A DNA stretch of 42,370 nucleotides from DASRVA01 sp035687745 (lineage in GTDB: Bacteria; Gemmatimonadota; Gemmatimonadetes; JACCXV01; JAHWKZ01), in the NCBI GenBank assembly GCA_035687745.1, contig DASRVA010000150.1, forward strand, positions 1-42,370, written 5' to 3'. The notes under the pieces are model-generated. The model did not search any database, was not told where the DNA came from, and was given only the letters and a program-made list of their open reading frames with translations. The position numbers and the translations under genes are program-made. Shown here one piece after another: positions 16,628 to 25,200 of the stretch (positions are counted from its first letter, which is position 1; every line of letters begins with the position of its first letter).

Positions 16628-17503
16628 ATGGGCCGGCTCGACTCGACCTCGCGTGCCAAGCTCCCCGACAGCGCCTTCGCCTATGTGGATTCGCGCGGTC
16701 GGCGCCGGCTTCCCATCCATGACGAGGCGCACGTCCGGAATGCGCTGGCCCGGTTCGAGCAGGTGGCCTTCGAGAACGCGGCGGCGCGGGAGCGAGCCCG
16801 GAAGCGGCTCCTGAACGCGGCAAAGAAATATCGGATCGTTCCGGTCGGGTTCATCGCGAGCCAGCTGGAGACGGAGCGCCGGCACGCTGCGACGGGCCTC
16901 GACCCGACCGCGCTTCCAAGAGGATCGGTGACGCTCCTGATGACCGACATCGAAGGCTCGACGGCCCTCCTTCACCGACTGGAGAACCGTTATCGCAACC
17001 TGCTGAGGGACGTGCGAAAGATCCTCCGGAACTCCGTGACGCGGTCGGGCGGCCACCCGATCGACGCACGTGCCGACGACTTCTTCGCCGTCTTCGAGTC
17101 GGCGGGGAGCGCGCTCGAAGCGGCGACCGACATCCATCGCTCGCTGGACCGGCATCGCTGGCCCAAAGACCTCGAGGTCCAGGTCCGGATCGGAATCCAC
17201 ACCGGACGCCCGAAGCTCACCGACGTCGGGTACATCGGCGTGGCCGTGCACACGGTGGCCCGGATCTGCGCGGCGGCGCACGGCGGTCAGGTCGTGGTGT
17301 CCGGGAAGACGCGTGAAGCGATCGGAAATCCGATGCCGGCGGGCATCCGCCTCAAGAGCCTAGGCCGGCACCGCCTGCGCGGCCTGGAGGAGACCCTGAC
17401 CCTCTACCAGATCCAGGCGGAAGGCCTGAGGCGCAGGTTCCCGCCGCTCCGGGTCGCCACCCCGACGGAGCCGCCGGTCCGGCGGGCCGGCCGCTCCCGC
17501 TAG
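16628..17503 (+). CDS. Class III nucleotide cyclase homologue, degenerate active site
   Basis: This 291-aa soluble protein has an N-terminal helical module (about 12-70, LPDSAFAYVDSRGRRRLPIH) and a class III cyclase homology domain (about 98-255). The first metal aspartate is present in VTLLMTDIEGST (Asp107). The second-metal loop, usually a K-x-x-G-D-G pattern, reads IDARADDFFAVF: the base-specifying lysine is Asp and GDG is ADD. The transition-state asparagine position is His208 in VAVHTVARI, while the arginine (Arg212) remains. Similar variants occur in other bacteria. Reduced or altered activity, or a purely regulatory role, is inference. Its stop overlaps that of the convergent lipoprotein gene in the palindrome CTAG. 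Confidence 0.85.
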   Translation: MGRLDSTSRAKLPDSAFAYVDSRGRRRLPIHDEAHVRNALARFEQVAFENAAARERARKRLLNAAKKYRIVPVGFIASQLETERRHAATGLDPTALPRGSVTLLMTDIEGSTALLHRLENRYRNLLRDVRKILRNSVTRSGGHPIDARADDFFAVFESAGSALEAATDIHRSLDRHRWPKDLEVQVRIGIHTGRPKLTDVGYIGVAVHTVARICAAAHGGQVVVSGKTREAIGNPMPAGIRLKSLGRHRLRGLEETLTLYQIQAEGLRRRFPPLRVATPTEPPVRRAGRSR

Positions 17504-18324
17504 CTCCCTCCGGGTCCGGCGCCGGCCAGCGCCGCGGCCCCTTCCCAACTCCGCATGGCCCGGCGCCATTCCTCCACGACCAGATCGACGGCCGGCCCAC
17601 CCGCCTCGCGCCACGTGGGAAAAACGAGGTCCTCGAGCCGTGAAGCGAGCAGGTCGGCGCCATGGTCATCCATGGCCGTCGCCCTGAGCCATCCGGCGGC
17701 ACCGACCCGCCAGGCATCGCGGAAGCGACCGTCGTGCCACGCGATCCGGAGGGCCTGGTCGGCGAGACCCGGTGGATACGGCAGCCCCGAATCGTCGAGC
17801 GCACTCTCGGCCAGGCGTTCGAGATCCCGAAGCCGGTCCTCACGCTCGTCCGGCTCCCACTCCCACCGGTCCAGCGACTCGAGCCCCGCCTGGAGGGCGC
17901 CCTCGGCCAGCGCCTGCTCGGCCGGCTCCGGGTCATCCCCGGCGGCCTCGAGCCCCGCCCGATAGTAGAGGTCGGCCAGCTCCGGCAGGCCGACCCGCAT
18001 GAGCCAGTCGGCGAAGCCGGCCGCGAGCTCCTGGTTCGCCCACTCCTCGCGGAAGGGATACCCGCGCGCGGCCGCGCGCAGATCGACGGCCACGACCGCG
18101 AGCGCCGCCGAACCGGCCCGCTCGTCCTCACCCAGCAGCCGCGCCCCGGCACGAGCCGCGATCAGCCGTGCCTGCGGATCGTCGCTCAGCCGGCCGGCGG
18201 AAGACCGTGCGGCCGCGAAATCGCCTCGGTTGTAGGCGTTCTTGGCGTCCCTGAGAGAGCCGCTGGCGCACCCGGCCACGAGCAGGAGCGCGACCCAGGC
18301 CAGGACCGGCCTACGACAGGGCAT
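17500..18324 (-). CDS. Lipoprotein, unknown function (274 aa)
   Basis: A lipoprotein signal peptide is clear: basic start MPCRRP, hydrophobic stretch and lipobox VAGC with Cys19. The mature part is alpha-helical and acidic, with TPR-like spacing (DAKNAYNRGDFAAARSSAGRL) near the start. No catalytic motif is seen. It overlaps the upstream gene at 18311-18847 by 14 bases, so the two form a transcription unit. Confidence 0.75.
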   Translation of the reverse strand: MPCRRPVLAWVALLLVAGCASGSLRDAKNAYNRGDFAAARSSAGRLSDDPQARLIAARAGARLLGEDERAGSAALAVVAVDLRAAARGYPFREEWANQELAAGFADWLMRVGLPELADLYYRAGLEAAGDDPEPAEQALAEGALQAGLESLDRWEWEPDEREDRLRDLERLAESALDDSGLPYPPGLADQALRIAWHDGRFRDAWRVGAAGWLRATAMDDHGADLLASRLEDLVFPTWREAGGPAVDLVVEEWRRAMRSWEGAAALAGAGPGGS

Positions 18325-18847
18325 TCTGGGCCGAGGGCTGCCGCGTGAACACGTCTTCCAGCTTGTCGGCGATCCGTCTCAGGAGGAGGCGCCGCTCCCC
18401 GGTCGGGAGGTCGCGGACGCCCGACTCGACCAGGATCTCGAGAAACCCGTCGATCTCCTCGACCGCGCCGCGACGGCCGGCCAGCGGCCGGGCCAGCTCC
18501 GACTGGGCAAGGCCGACGGCCCGACGGAGAGCCTCCCATCGGCGATCGCGCTCGCGCCCGGTGGCCCGCTCGGCGGCGTCCAGGGCCGACGCCAGATGCG
18601 CGAGCCCGGATCCGGCGCGAACGTACACAGCGAGCTCGCGCCGCGTGGGACGATGGGCGATGGCATAGGGGACGATCGGAGCCGCGCGGACCCGCTCGAC
18701 GTACTGGGCCAGCGACCGGACCCCCGCGCTCACGGCGGCGGTCAGCAGCGTGGCCAGAAACGGACGCACCGCCAGCCCGGGGATTCGGGCCAGGAGCGGC
18801 AGCAGGTCGGGGAGGTGACGATCTACGACCTCTCCGGGATCATCCAT
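18311..18847 (-). CDS. Hypothetical helical protein (178 aa)
   Basis: I do not recognise a family. The protein starts MDDPGEVVDRHLPDLLPL. It has a hydrophobic stretch (FLATLLTAAVSAGVRSL, about 30-46) that may be amphipathic rather than transmembrane, and is otherwise helical and arginine-rich. It overlaps the lipoprotein gene downstream, which suggests a shared, perhaps envelope-related, role. Confidence 0.65.
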   Translation of the reverse strand: MDDPGEVVDRHLPDLLPLLARIPGLAVRPFLATLLTAAVSAGVRSLAQYVERVRAAPIVPYAIAHRPTRRELAVYVRAGSGLAHLASALDAAERATGRERDRRWEALRRAVGLAQSELARPLAGRRGAVEEIDGFLEILVESGVRDLPTGERRLLLRRIADKLEDVFTRQPSAQNALS

Positions 18848-18923
18848 TCGCTTTTCTACGGGCGGCGCGCGGGGTAGGATTCAGGCGATCGTCCCTGGTG
18901 AGCTCGATCCCGGAGGGAGGCCC

Positions 18924-19334
18924 ATGACCGACGAGACCACGACCAACGGACCCGAGCCCCGACCGGAGCCCGGCATCGAGGAGGAGCTCCGCACTCTCGG
19001 CCGGCGATTCGCCGACGTGCTCCAGGCCGCCTGGGAAAGCGAGGAACGCCGCAAGGTGGAGAGCGAAATAAAGGACAGCATGAAGCGGTTTTCGGCCGAG
19101 ATGGAACGACTCCTCGAACGGACGCGCGAGAGCCCGACCGGAGAACGCGTTCGCACGAAGTTCGGGGAGGCGAAGGGACGGGCCGCGAAGAGCGAGGCCG
19201 GACGCCGCACCCGTGAGGCCCTCGCCCAGGGCCTGCACCGGATGAGCGAGGAGCTGGCCCGTCTGGCCGAGCGGTTCACCCCGGCGGATGACCCGGGCGC
19301 GGCCCACCGACCTCCGGAAGATCCCGTGGAATGA
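18924..19334 (+). CDS. Small helical hypothetical protein (136 aa)
   Basis: GGGAGG lies just before ATG 18924. The product is soluble, very charged and almost wholly helical, with likely coiled coil from about 20 to 115 (LRTLGRRFADVLQAAWESEE, then MKRFSAEMERLLERTRE). The last 20 residues are disordered and proline-rich. There is no membrane segment or recognisable domain. It stands alone, divergent from 18847 and convergent with the EF-G2 gene. Confidence 0.65.
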   Translation: MTDETTTNGPEPRPEPGIEEELRTLGRRFADVLQAAWESEERRKVESEIKDSMKRFSAEMERLLERTRESPTGERVRTKFGEAKGRAAKSEAGRRTREALAQGLHRMSEELARLAERFTPADDPGAAHRPPEDPVE

Positions 19335-19416
19335 GGGTCGGGTCGGGTTTGCATCCAGCGAACCGCTACCTGGTGCCTAACCGAGGAGGGGATCTCCGCG
19401 GCGCGGCACGCGCGCG

Positions 19417-21519
19417 TCAGTGCCTGATGGCCGCCCCCTCGCGCTCCGCCTCCGCCTCCTCGACGATCCGCTGCGCGATGTGGTGGGGGACCTCCTCGTA
19501 GCCGCGGAACTTCCGTGAGTGGTCCCCGCGGCCCTGGGTGATCGATCGGAGCGTGGTCGAGTAGCGGTACAGCTCCGCCTGCGGGACATGAGCGACGATC
19601 TTCTGCTTCCCCGTTCCCGCCGGCTCCATCCCGAGCACCCGCCCCCGACGCTGATTCAGATCGCCGATCACGTCGCCCAGGTATTCGTCGGGCGTGACGA
19701 CCACGACCTCCATGACCGGCTCGAGCAGGACCGGGTCGCACCGATCCGCGGCCGCCTGGAACGCCATCGACCCGGCGATCTTGAACGCCATCTCGCTCGA
19801 GTCGACTGTGTGGTACGAACCGTCGTAGAGCTCGACGCGGAGATCGACCACCGGATAGCCTGCGAGAATCCCCTTCGACATCGCTTCCTGGATCCCCTTG
19901 TCGACGGCGGGGATGAATTTGTTGGGGATGACACCGCCCGTGATCTGGTCCACGAACTCGTATCCCTCGCCGCGCGACCGCGGGATGAGCCGCACCCAGC
20001 AGTCCCCGAACTGACCGCGACCGCCGGTCTGCTTCTTGTACCGACCCTGGGCGTCGCCTTTCCGCTTGATCGTTTCGCGGTAGGCGATCCTGGGCTGCAG
20101 CATGTTGGCCCTGACGTTGAACTTCCGCTCCATCCGCTCGAGCACGACCTGGAGGTGGAGCTCCCCCATCCCCCGGATGATCGTCTGGCCGAGCTCGGCG
20201 TTGTAGGCATGGACGAAGGTGGGATCCTCCTCGTGGAGCCGGGAGAGAGCGTTGCCGATCTTCTCCTCTTCCCCTTCGCGGGTCGGCTCGATCGCCACCG
20301 CGATGACCGGCTGCGGGAAATCGATCCGCCGCAGGAGCAGCGGGTTCGACCGGAAACAGAGCGTGTCCCCGGTGTGCGTGGCCTTGAGCTTCGGCACGAC
20401 CCCGAGGTCGCCGGCGTTCAGCCGGGGCACCTCGGTCCGCTCCTTCCCCTGCATGATGCCGATGTGCGCGAGCCGCTCGTCCTTGTCCTGGGTCGAGTTG
20501 TAGACGTCCTGGCCGCCCTGGAGTCCGCCGCTGAAGACGCGGAAGTAGGAGAGTTCCCCGACGTGAGGCTCAGTTGTCGTCTTGAAGACGAGGGCCGAGA
20601 GCGGCGCGTCGCTCTTCGGCGGCACGAACACCTTCTCGCCGTCTCCGGGCCGGGTGGCACGGACTTCCCGCCGCTCCGTCGGCGCGGGGGACAGCTCGAC
20701 GACCTTCTGAAGCAGCGAACGGACTCCCTTCAGCTCCGATGCGGCGCCGCAGAAGACCGGGAAGAGCTCGCCACGGGACATCCCGGCCTTCATGGCCTGG
20801 AGCACCTCCCCGCGCTCGAACGCCTCGCCTTCCAGGTAGCGCTCGATCAGTGTGTCGTCGGTCTCGGCAACGGTCTCGATCAGAGATTGCCGGTAGCGAT
20901 CGTAGTCGGCCCGGACCTCGTCGGGGATCTCCCCGATCTCGCGCTCGCCTTTGGGACCGTCCTTGTAGAGGTGGGCCTTCTCGCTGAACAGGTTGCAAAG
21001 CCCGCGGAAGGCGGGACCCTCGCCAATGGGGACCTCGACGGGAATCGCCCGTGGCGAGAGGCCCTCCCGGATCTGCCGGAAGACGGCCTCGAAGTCGGCG
21101 TGGTCCTTGTCCATCATGCTGACGAAGATGAACCGCGGGAGGTTCTCCTCGGCGGCGAACTCCCAAACACGCTCGGTCCCGACCTCCACGCCGGCCACGC
21201 CGTTGACGACGATGCACGCGCTGTCGGCCACCCTCAGCCCCGCCCTGACCTCGCCGACGAAGTCCAGATATCCCGGCGTGTCGATCAGGTTGACCTTGGT
21301 GTCCATGTGCTCGGCGTAGGCGAGGGCGACGTTGATCGAGATCTGGTGCTCGATCTCGTCGGGCGTGAAATCGGTGAGCGCGTTGCCCTGCTCCACCGAG
21401 CCCATCCGGCCGCACGAGCCGGCCAGCCACGCCATGGCGTTGACCAGCGTCGTCTTGCCGGACGCCCCGTGGCCGACCAGGGCCAGGTTCCGGATGTGCT
21501 CGCTGTCGTAAACCTTCAT
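19417..21519 (-). CDS. Elongation factor G-like GTPase (EF-G2 type)
   Basis: The 700-aa protein has the five-domain EF-G layout. The P-loop GHGASGKTTLVNA is at 17-29, with domain II after about 300, domain IV containing GGRGQFGDCWVRL, and an EF-G C-terminus. It differs from canonical FusA. The G3 motif is DTPGYLDFVGE, with Tyr where catalytic His lies. The G2 threonine region reads QISINVA, and G4 reads MMDKD rather than NKxD. These are marks of the EF-G2/EF-G-like branch, some of which show weak or ribosome-dependent GTPase activity. AAGGAG precedes ATG 21519. A separate canonical fusA probably exists elsewhere in the genome. Confidence 0.92.
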   Translation of the reverse strand: MKVYDSEHIRNLALVGHGASGKTTLVNAMAWLAGSCGRMGSVEQGNALTDFTPDEIEHQISINVALAYAEHMDTKVNLIDTPGYLDFVGEVRAGLRVADSACIVVNGVAGVEVGTERVWEFAAEENLPRFIFVSMMDKDHADFEAVFRQIREGLSPRAIPVEVPIGEGPAFRGLCNLFSEKAHLYKDGPKGEREIGEIPDEVRADYDRYRQSLIETVAETDDTLIERYLEGEAFERGEVLQAMKAGMSRGELFPVFCGAASELKGVRSLLQKVVELSPAPTERREVRATRPGDGEKVFVPPKSDAPLSALVFKTTTEPHVGELSYFRVFSGGLQGGQDVYNSTQDKDERLAHIGIMQGKERTEVPRLNAGDLGVVPKLKATHTGDTLCFRSNPLLLRRIDFPQPVIAVAIEPTREGEEEKIGNALSRLHEEDPTFVHAYNAELGQTIIRGMGELHLQVVLERMERKFNVRANMLQPRIAYRETIKRKGDAQGRYKKQTGGRGQFGDCWVRLIPRSRGEGYEFVDQITGGVIPNKFIPAVDKGIQEAMSKGILAGYPVVDLRVELYDGSYHTVDSSEMAFKIAGSMAFQAAADRCDPVLLEPVMEVVVVTPDEYLGDVIGDLNQRRGRVLGMEPAGTGKQKIVAHVPQAELYRYSTTLRSITQGRGDHSRKFRGYEEVPHHIAQRIVEEAEAEREGAAIRH

Positions 21520-21575
21520 TCGGACTCCTTGGATCTCGAAGTTTGGGGGCCGCGGGCGGCCCAAAAATGCTTCGT

Positions 21576-23021
21576 TCAGCGGCCCTCGACCACGCGCTTC
21601 ATGATCCGGCCCGCTTCGAGCTGCGTGCCCGGGGATACCGCATTGATGAGCGCAACCTGCTCGACCGGGATCGTCGACGGGTAGCGGCCGACGTACTGCT
21701 CCAGCGTCATGGCCGAGGCGAGCGTGACCAGGTCGATACGGTCGGGCCTCTCCGCGAGGAGCGCCGGATCGGTCAGCGGCCGGAAGGTCGAGAGGGACCG
21801 CTCGACCGCATCGGCGCTGGAACGCCACCGCGACCGGGGACCGTAGCCGATCACCTGGTAGACCCGGCCGCCATGCTCGACGAACATGACCAGCCCGGCG
21901 AGGACGGAGTTGTCCTGCGCCAGCGCCTCGAACTCGGCCACCCTGACCGCGAGGCCGTTCGAGGTGCCGCGGGTGAACCCGGAAGTCCGGACGGCCGAGC
22001 TGGCTGCGAACGCGCGCGCCGCGGCGTCCGCCGACTGCGCCTCGGAGAAGGTCAGCACCTCGAGCGCGTCCTCCTGGGGGCTCAAGGCGAGCACTTGCTG
22101 GCGCTGGTTGACGGCCCGCCACCCGTCCGGAAACTTCATCCGGAAGCGCAGCTCAGGATGGATGAGCTCGTTGTTCCGGAAGAAACCCTGTCGCGGATCC
22201 TGGCCGTAGACGAGGCCGTCGAGCTGCCGCTGATAGGCCTCGCGAGCGATCGTCCCCTCGCGCTCGGCGGGAGCGAGGGCGGCCAGCGCATCGGCCGCGC
22301 GCTGCCCACGCTCCTCGGGTCCCGGATGGGTGGCCAGCCAGTCCGGCACGCGCTCCGACTCCGACAGGCCGCTCGCCCGCTCGAGCTGGGCGAACACATC
22401 CACCATGGCGTCCGGGTCGTAGCCCACCCTCAGCATGTACCGGAGGCCCAGTTCGTCCGATTCGCGCTCGTCGTCGCGGCTGTACTTGAGGAAGAGCAGG
22501 TTGAGGCCGAGGCTCGCCAGGTCGCCGAACTGGGCCAGCTCGGGCGAGAGGATCATGCCGATTCCCAGACCCAGGCCGGTGAGCTGGGCGCGGCTGATCC
22601 GGTTGACCGCGTGGCGCGCAGTGACGTGGCCGATCTCGTGGCCGAGGACGGCCGCCAGCTCGGCCTCCGAGTTCATGGTGGCGAGGAGACCGCGGGTGAC
22701 GTAGACGAAGCCACCTGGGAGGGCGAACGCGTTCACCGCGGGATCGTCCGCCACACGGAAGGTCCATGGCAGCTCGGGCCGCTCGGAAGCCTGCGCGAGG
22801 CTCGTTCCCACTCCCTCGATGTAGGCCTGGAGCGCCGGATCCTCGTAGACGCCGATCGTCGCCTGGACGTCCCGATCGGCCTGCCGGCCCATGGAGATCT
22901 CCTGCTGCTCGCCGATCAGCGAGAGCTCCCGCTCTCCGGTCGCCGGGTTGGTGGCACAGCCTGCCATGACGGCCGCCCCGAGGCCCGCGGCCACCTGCCG
23001 GCGGATCGCGTCGATGGTCAT
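21576..23021 (-). CDS. M48-family metalloprotease lipoprotein
   Basis: This is a periplasmic zinc protease of the M48 (BepA/LoiP-like) family, likely acting in outer-membrane quality control. The 481-aa precursor has a lipobox MAGC (Cys22). The zinc motif is in LGHEIGHVTARH (His128, Glu129, His132) and the third ligand is in DDERESDELG (Glu187). FALPGGFVYVTRGLL is the usual upstream strand. The C-terminal half (from about 290, FRNNELIHPELRFRMKFPDG) is a separate domain of unknown role found on many such lipoproteins. GAGGAGG precedes ATG 23021. Confidence 0.93.
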   Translation of the reverse strand: MTIDAIRRQVAAGLGAAVMAGCATNPATGERELSLIGEQQEISMGRQADRDVQATIGVYEDPALQAYIEGVGTSLAQASERPELPWTFRVADDPAVNAFALPGGFVYVTRGLLATMNSEAELAAVLGHEIGHVTARHAVNRISRAQLTGLGLGIGMILSPELAQFGDLASLGLNLLFLKYSRDDERESDELGLRYMLRVGYDPDAMVDVFAQLERASGLSESERVPDWLATHPGPEERGQRAADALAALAPAEREGTIAREAYQRQLDGLVYGQDPRQGFFRNNELIHPELRFRMKFPDGWRAVNQRQQVLALSPQEDALEVLTFSEAQSADAAARAFAASSAVRTSGFTRGTSNGLAVRVAEFEALAQDNSVLAGLVMFVEHGGRVYQVIGYGPRSRWRSSADAVERSLSTFRPLTDPALLAERPDRIDLVTLASAMTLEQYVGRYPSTIPVEQVALINAVSPGTQLEAGRIMKRVVEGR

Positions 23022-23056
23022 GAGACCTCCTCGAACAAGGTTCGCGTCTCCACTCG

Positions 23057-24229
23057 TCACCGGGCCTCGGAGCCAGCCGCCGCACGGCCATCGGCCGAAC
23101 GTCGTCGAAGGTGGTCGACCTGGACCAGGACGTCCTCCGCGGGGGGCGGCGTGGCCTCGGGGCCGCTCCAGCGGAACCGGATCCGACCGCCCGCGTCGAC
23201 GACGAGCAGGGTCGGCAGGTGCGCGATCCTGAACCGGGCGCGCGCCTCCTCCGGATCGTCGGGCACCAGGATCGGGAACGGGCCCGCGGGACCGGCACCC
23301 GACGACTCGCCACCCAGCCAGACCCCGACCAGCGCACCCTCGCGGCGTCTCATCTCTCCCGCCAGGCCCGTCAGCCGCGCCGCGTAGCTCGCGCAGGCGT
23401 CGCACGCGGCGTCCCAGAACGCCACGACGGCCGGGCGTCCGGACAGGCTCGCGCCGTCGAACGGGGGGCCCGTGCGGGTCGGGTACCGGAAGCCCGGCAG
23501 CCGCTCGGACAGGGCTCCGGTCACGAGCTGCTGACGGCGCTCGTCCTCGATCCGGGCACGCTCCCGGGCACGCAGTCCGTCCAGGCCGCGGAGCGATCCC
23601 CGGAGCCTCAGGTACGCCTCTTCGAGCTCCGGGGTCGCCTCGCTCCCCAGGCCCCTGGCCTCGGCGTCCACCAGCGCCTCCACGGCCGGTCCCCAGCGCG
23701 ACCTCGCGGCCAGGACACGCCCGAGGTGGTAGAAATGGAGCGCGTATCCCTCGGTCGTCCCCCGGCTGTTGATCTCGGCCACCGCGCTCACCAGAGACGC
23801 CTCCGCCTGCCGCAGGTCGCCACGCCGGAAGGAGGACCACCCGAGCGCGTCGTAGAGCCGCCCGCGCCAGGGTCGCAGCGCACGGCGGGGATCGGTCTCG
23901 TCACCCGCCACGAGGGAGGGGTCGCCGAACTCCAGCCGGCCCAGCCACTCCCGAATCTCCTCCTCGAGCGCGGGCAGCCGGCCGGGGGCGAGCGTGTCGG
24001 CCCGCGCGGAGAGCGAGGACGTCAGGCTGTCCAGGTCGGGCAGGCGGACCGCTGCGACGGCCGGGATCGGGATCCCTGGCGGGGGCGAGCTGTCGGCGTG
24101 CTCGGTCCGGCAGCCGTGGGCGAAGAGACCCGCTCCCAGGACGAGCGCCGTTGCGAGAGCGCTGCCGCGGCACCATGTTGCCGGCCATGCGAGGCCGGAG
24201 AAGCGTGTCGCGGATCGAGAAAGGGCCAT
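23057..24229 (-). CDS. TlpA/AhpC-like thioredoxin-fold protein with helical N-domain
   Basis: The exported 390-aa protein has a hydrophobic leader (SALATALVLGAGLF) that ends near Cys40 in AHGC, a poor lipobox, so it may be lipidated or simply exported. A helical, TPR-like region covers about 60-230. The C-terminal thioredoxin fold carries CDAC (Cys276, Cys279) in VVAFWDAACDACASYAAR and the cis-proline segment IAHLPTLLVVD. Redox or thiol-transfer activity is expected from the CxxC. The start ATG 24229 lacks a clear ribosome site, and it overlaps the divergent hydrolase gene. Confidence 0.8.
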   Translation of the reverse strand: MALSRSATRFSGLAWPATWCRGSALATALVLGAGLFAHGCRTEHADSSPPPGIPIPAVAAVRLPDLDSLTSSLSARADTLAPGRLPALEEEIREWLGRLEFGDPSLVAGDETDPRRALRPWRGRLYDALGWSSFRRGDLRQAEASLVSAVAEINSRGTTEGYALHFYHLGRVLAARSRWGPAVEALVDAEARGLGSEATPELEEAYLRLRGSLRGLDGLRARERARIEDERRQQLVTGALSERLPGFRYPTRTGPPFDGASLSGRPAVVAFWDAACDACASYAARLTGLAGEMRRREGALVGVWLGGESSGAGPAGPFPILVPDDPEEARARFRIAHLPTLLVVDAGGRIRFRWSGPEATPPPAEDVLVQVDHLRRRSADGRAAAGSEAR

Positions 24230-25197
24230 CGGGAGAAGGGCACGATAGCCCGTCCCCGCGGGAGCGTCCAACGCGTGGCCGGCGGGTCGTCCTGCTGGCC
24301 GGACTCGGCGTCCTGGTGGTCGCGGCCGCGCTCTGGAACTACCGGACCCGCGATTACCGCCCGGCGTTCAGCCGAGCCGCCGGCACGCTCGTCGCCGTAC
24401 GCGACTCCACGCTGGTCGGCACCGCGGCCGACGGCAAGACGCTGACCGACGTCACGCTGGTGAGCGGAACAGGGCTCGAGGTCCGGCTCCGCAGCCGCGC
24501 CTTCCCGCGCAGGGATGGTGAGCGGCATCCGGCCGTCCTCATGATCGGCGGCTTCGCGACCGGCCGGAAGGCGGCCGACCTCCCGCGCTCGACCGAGAAC
24601 CTCGTCGTGGCCAGCATCGACTATCCGTACGACGGCCCGTCCGACCTTCGGGGCCGGGAATGGCTCCGTCACCTCGGCGATGTCCGCCGCGGCCTTCTCC
24701 GGACACCGCCGGCGCTCCTGCTGGCGGCGCAGTACCTGTACACGCGCGAGGACGTGGATCCGTCGCGAGTGTCGATTGTGGGGATCAGCCTGGGGGTCCC
24801 GTTCGCCGTCGCCGCGGCGGCCACCGACCGCCGCCTCTCGGGCGCCGCGTACCTCCACGGCGGCGGCGACATCCGGCGCCTCTACGAGTACGCGTACGGG
24901 AGCCGGACGCCGGACTGGCTCACCCCGATCCTGTCCTGGACGGTGAGCTGGCTCACGGCGCCGCTCGAGCCCACCAAGTACGCAGGCGAGGTCGCGCCCC
25001 GCCCGACCCTGCAGGTGAACGCGACCCACGACGACTTCATCCCGCGGGCGTGCGTGACAGCGCTCTACGACGCGACCCGCGAGCCCAAGCGGCTGCTCTG
25101 GATCGACGGCGGGCACGTGGATGCCAGCGAGGCCGAGATCGTCGAAAGCCTGATGCGGCTGACGCTGGAGTGGATGGTCGGGGAGGGCCTCCGATGA
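24187..25197 (+). CDS. Membrane-anchored alpha/beta hydrolase
   Basis: An N-terminal helix (VVLLAGLGVLVVAAALW, about 34-50) anchors an alpha/beta-hydrolase domain. The nucleophile elbow is VGISLGVPFAV. The acid is probably in NATHDDFIP and the histidine in DGGHVDAS. VLMIGGFATG supplies the oxyanion strand. The fold suits a dienelactone-hydrolase or peptidase-like esterase; the substrate is unknown. I chose ATG 24187, for 336 aa; ATGs at 24175 and 24151 are alternatives. All overlap the start of the divergent thioredoxin-fold gene by tens of bases, which is unusual. Confidence 0.8.
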   Translation: MRGRRSVSRIEKGPSGEGHDSPSPRERPTRGRRVVLLAGLGVLVVAAALWNYRTRDYRPAFSRAAGTLVAVRDSTLVGTAADGKTLTDVTLVSGTGLEVRLRSRAFPRRDGERHPAVLMIGGFATGRKAADLPRSTENLVVASIDYPYDGPSDLRGREWLRHLGDVRRGLLRTPPALLLAAQYLYTREDVDPSRVSIVGISLGVPFAVAAAATDRRLSGAAYLHGGGDIRRLYEYAYGSRTPDWLTPILSWTVSWLTAPLEPTKYAGEVAPRPTLQVNATHDDFIPRACVTALYDATREPKRLLWIDGGHVDASEAEIVESLMRLTLEWMVGEGLR

Positions 25198-25200
25198 GGA

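Noticed and set aside
17499..17504. CTAG at the overlapping stops as a functional site
   Set aside because: It is simply the palindrome formed by two convergent TAG stops; no further symmetry surrounds it.
21542..21565. Hairpin between the M48 and EF-G2 genes
   Set aside because: The stem has a two-base bulge and almost no loop, and the T-run precedes rather than follows it on the transcribed strand.
19519..21684. 721-codon open frame opposite the EF-G2 gene
   Set aside because: It is the antisense shadow of a clear EF-G-like gene; no family motif and no ribosome site.
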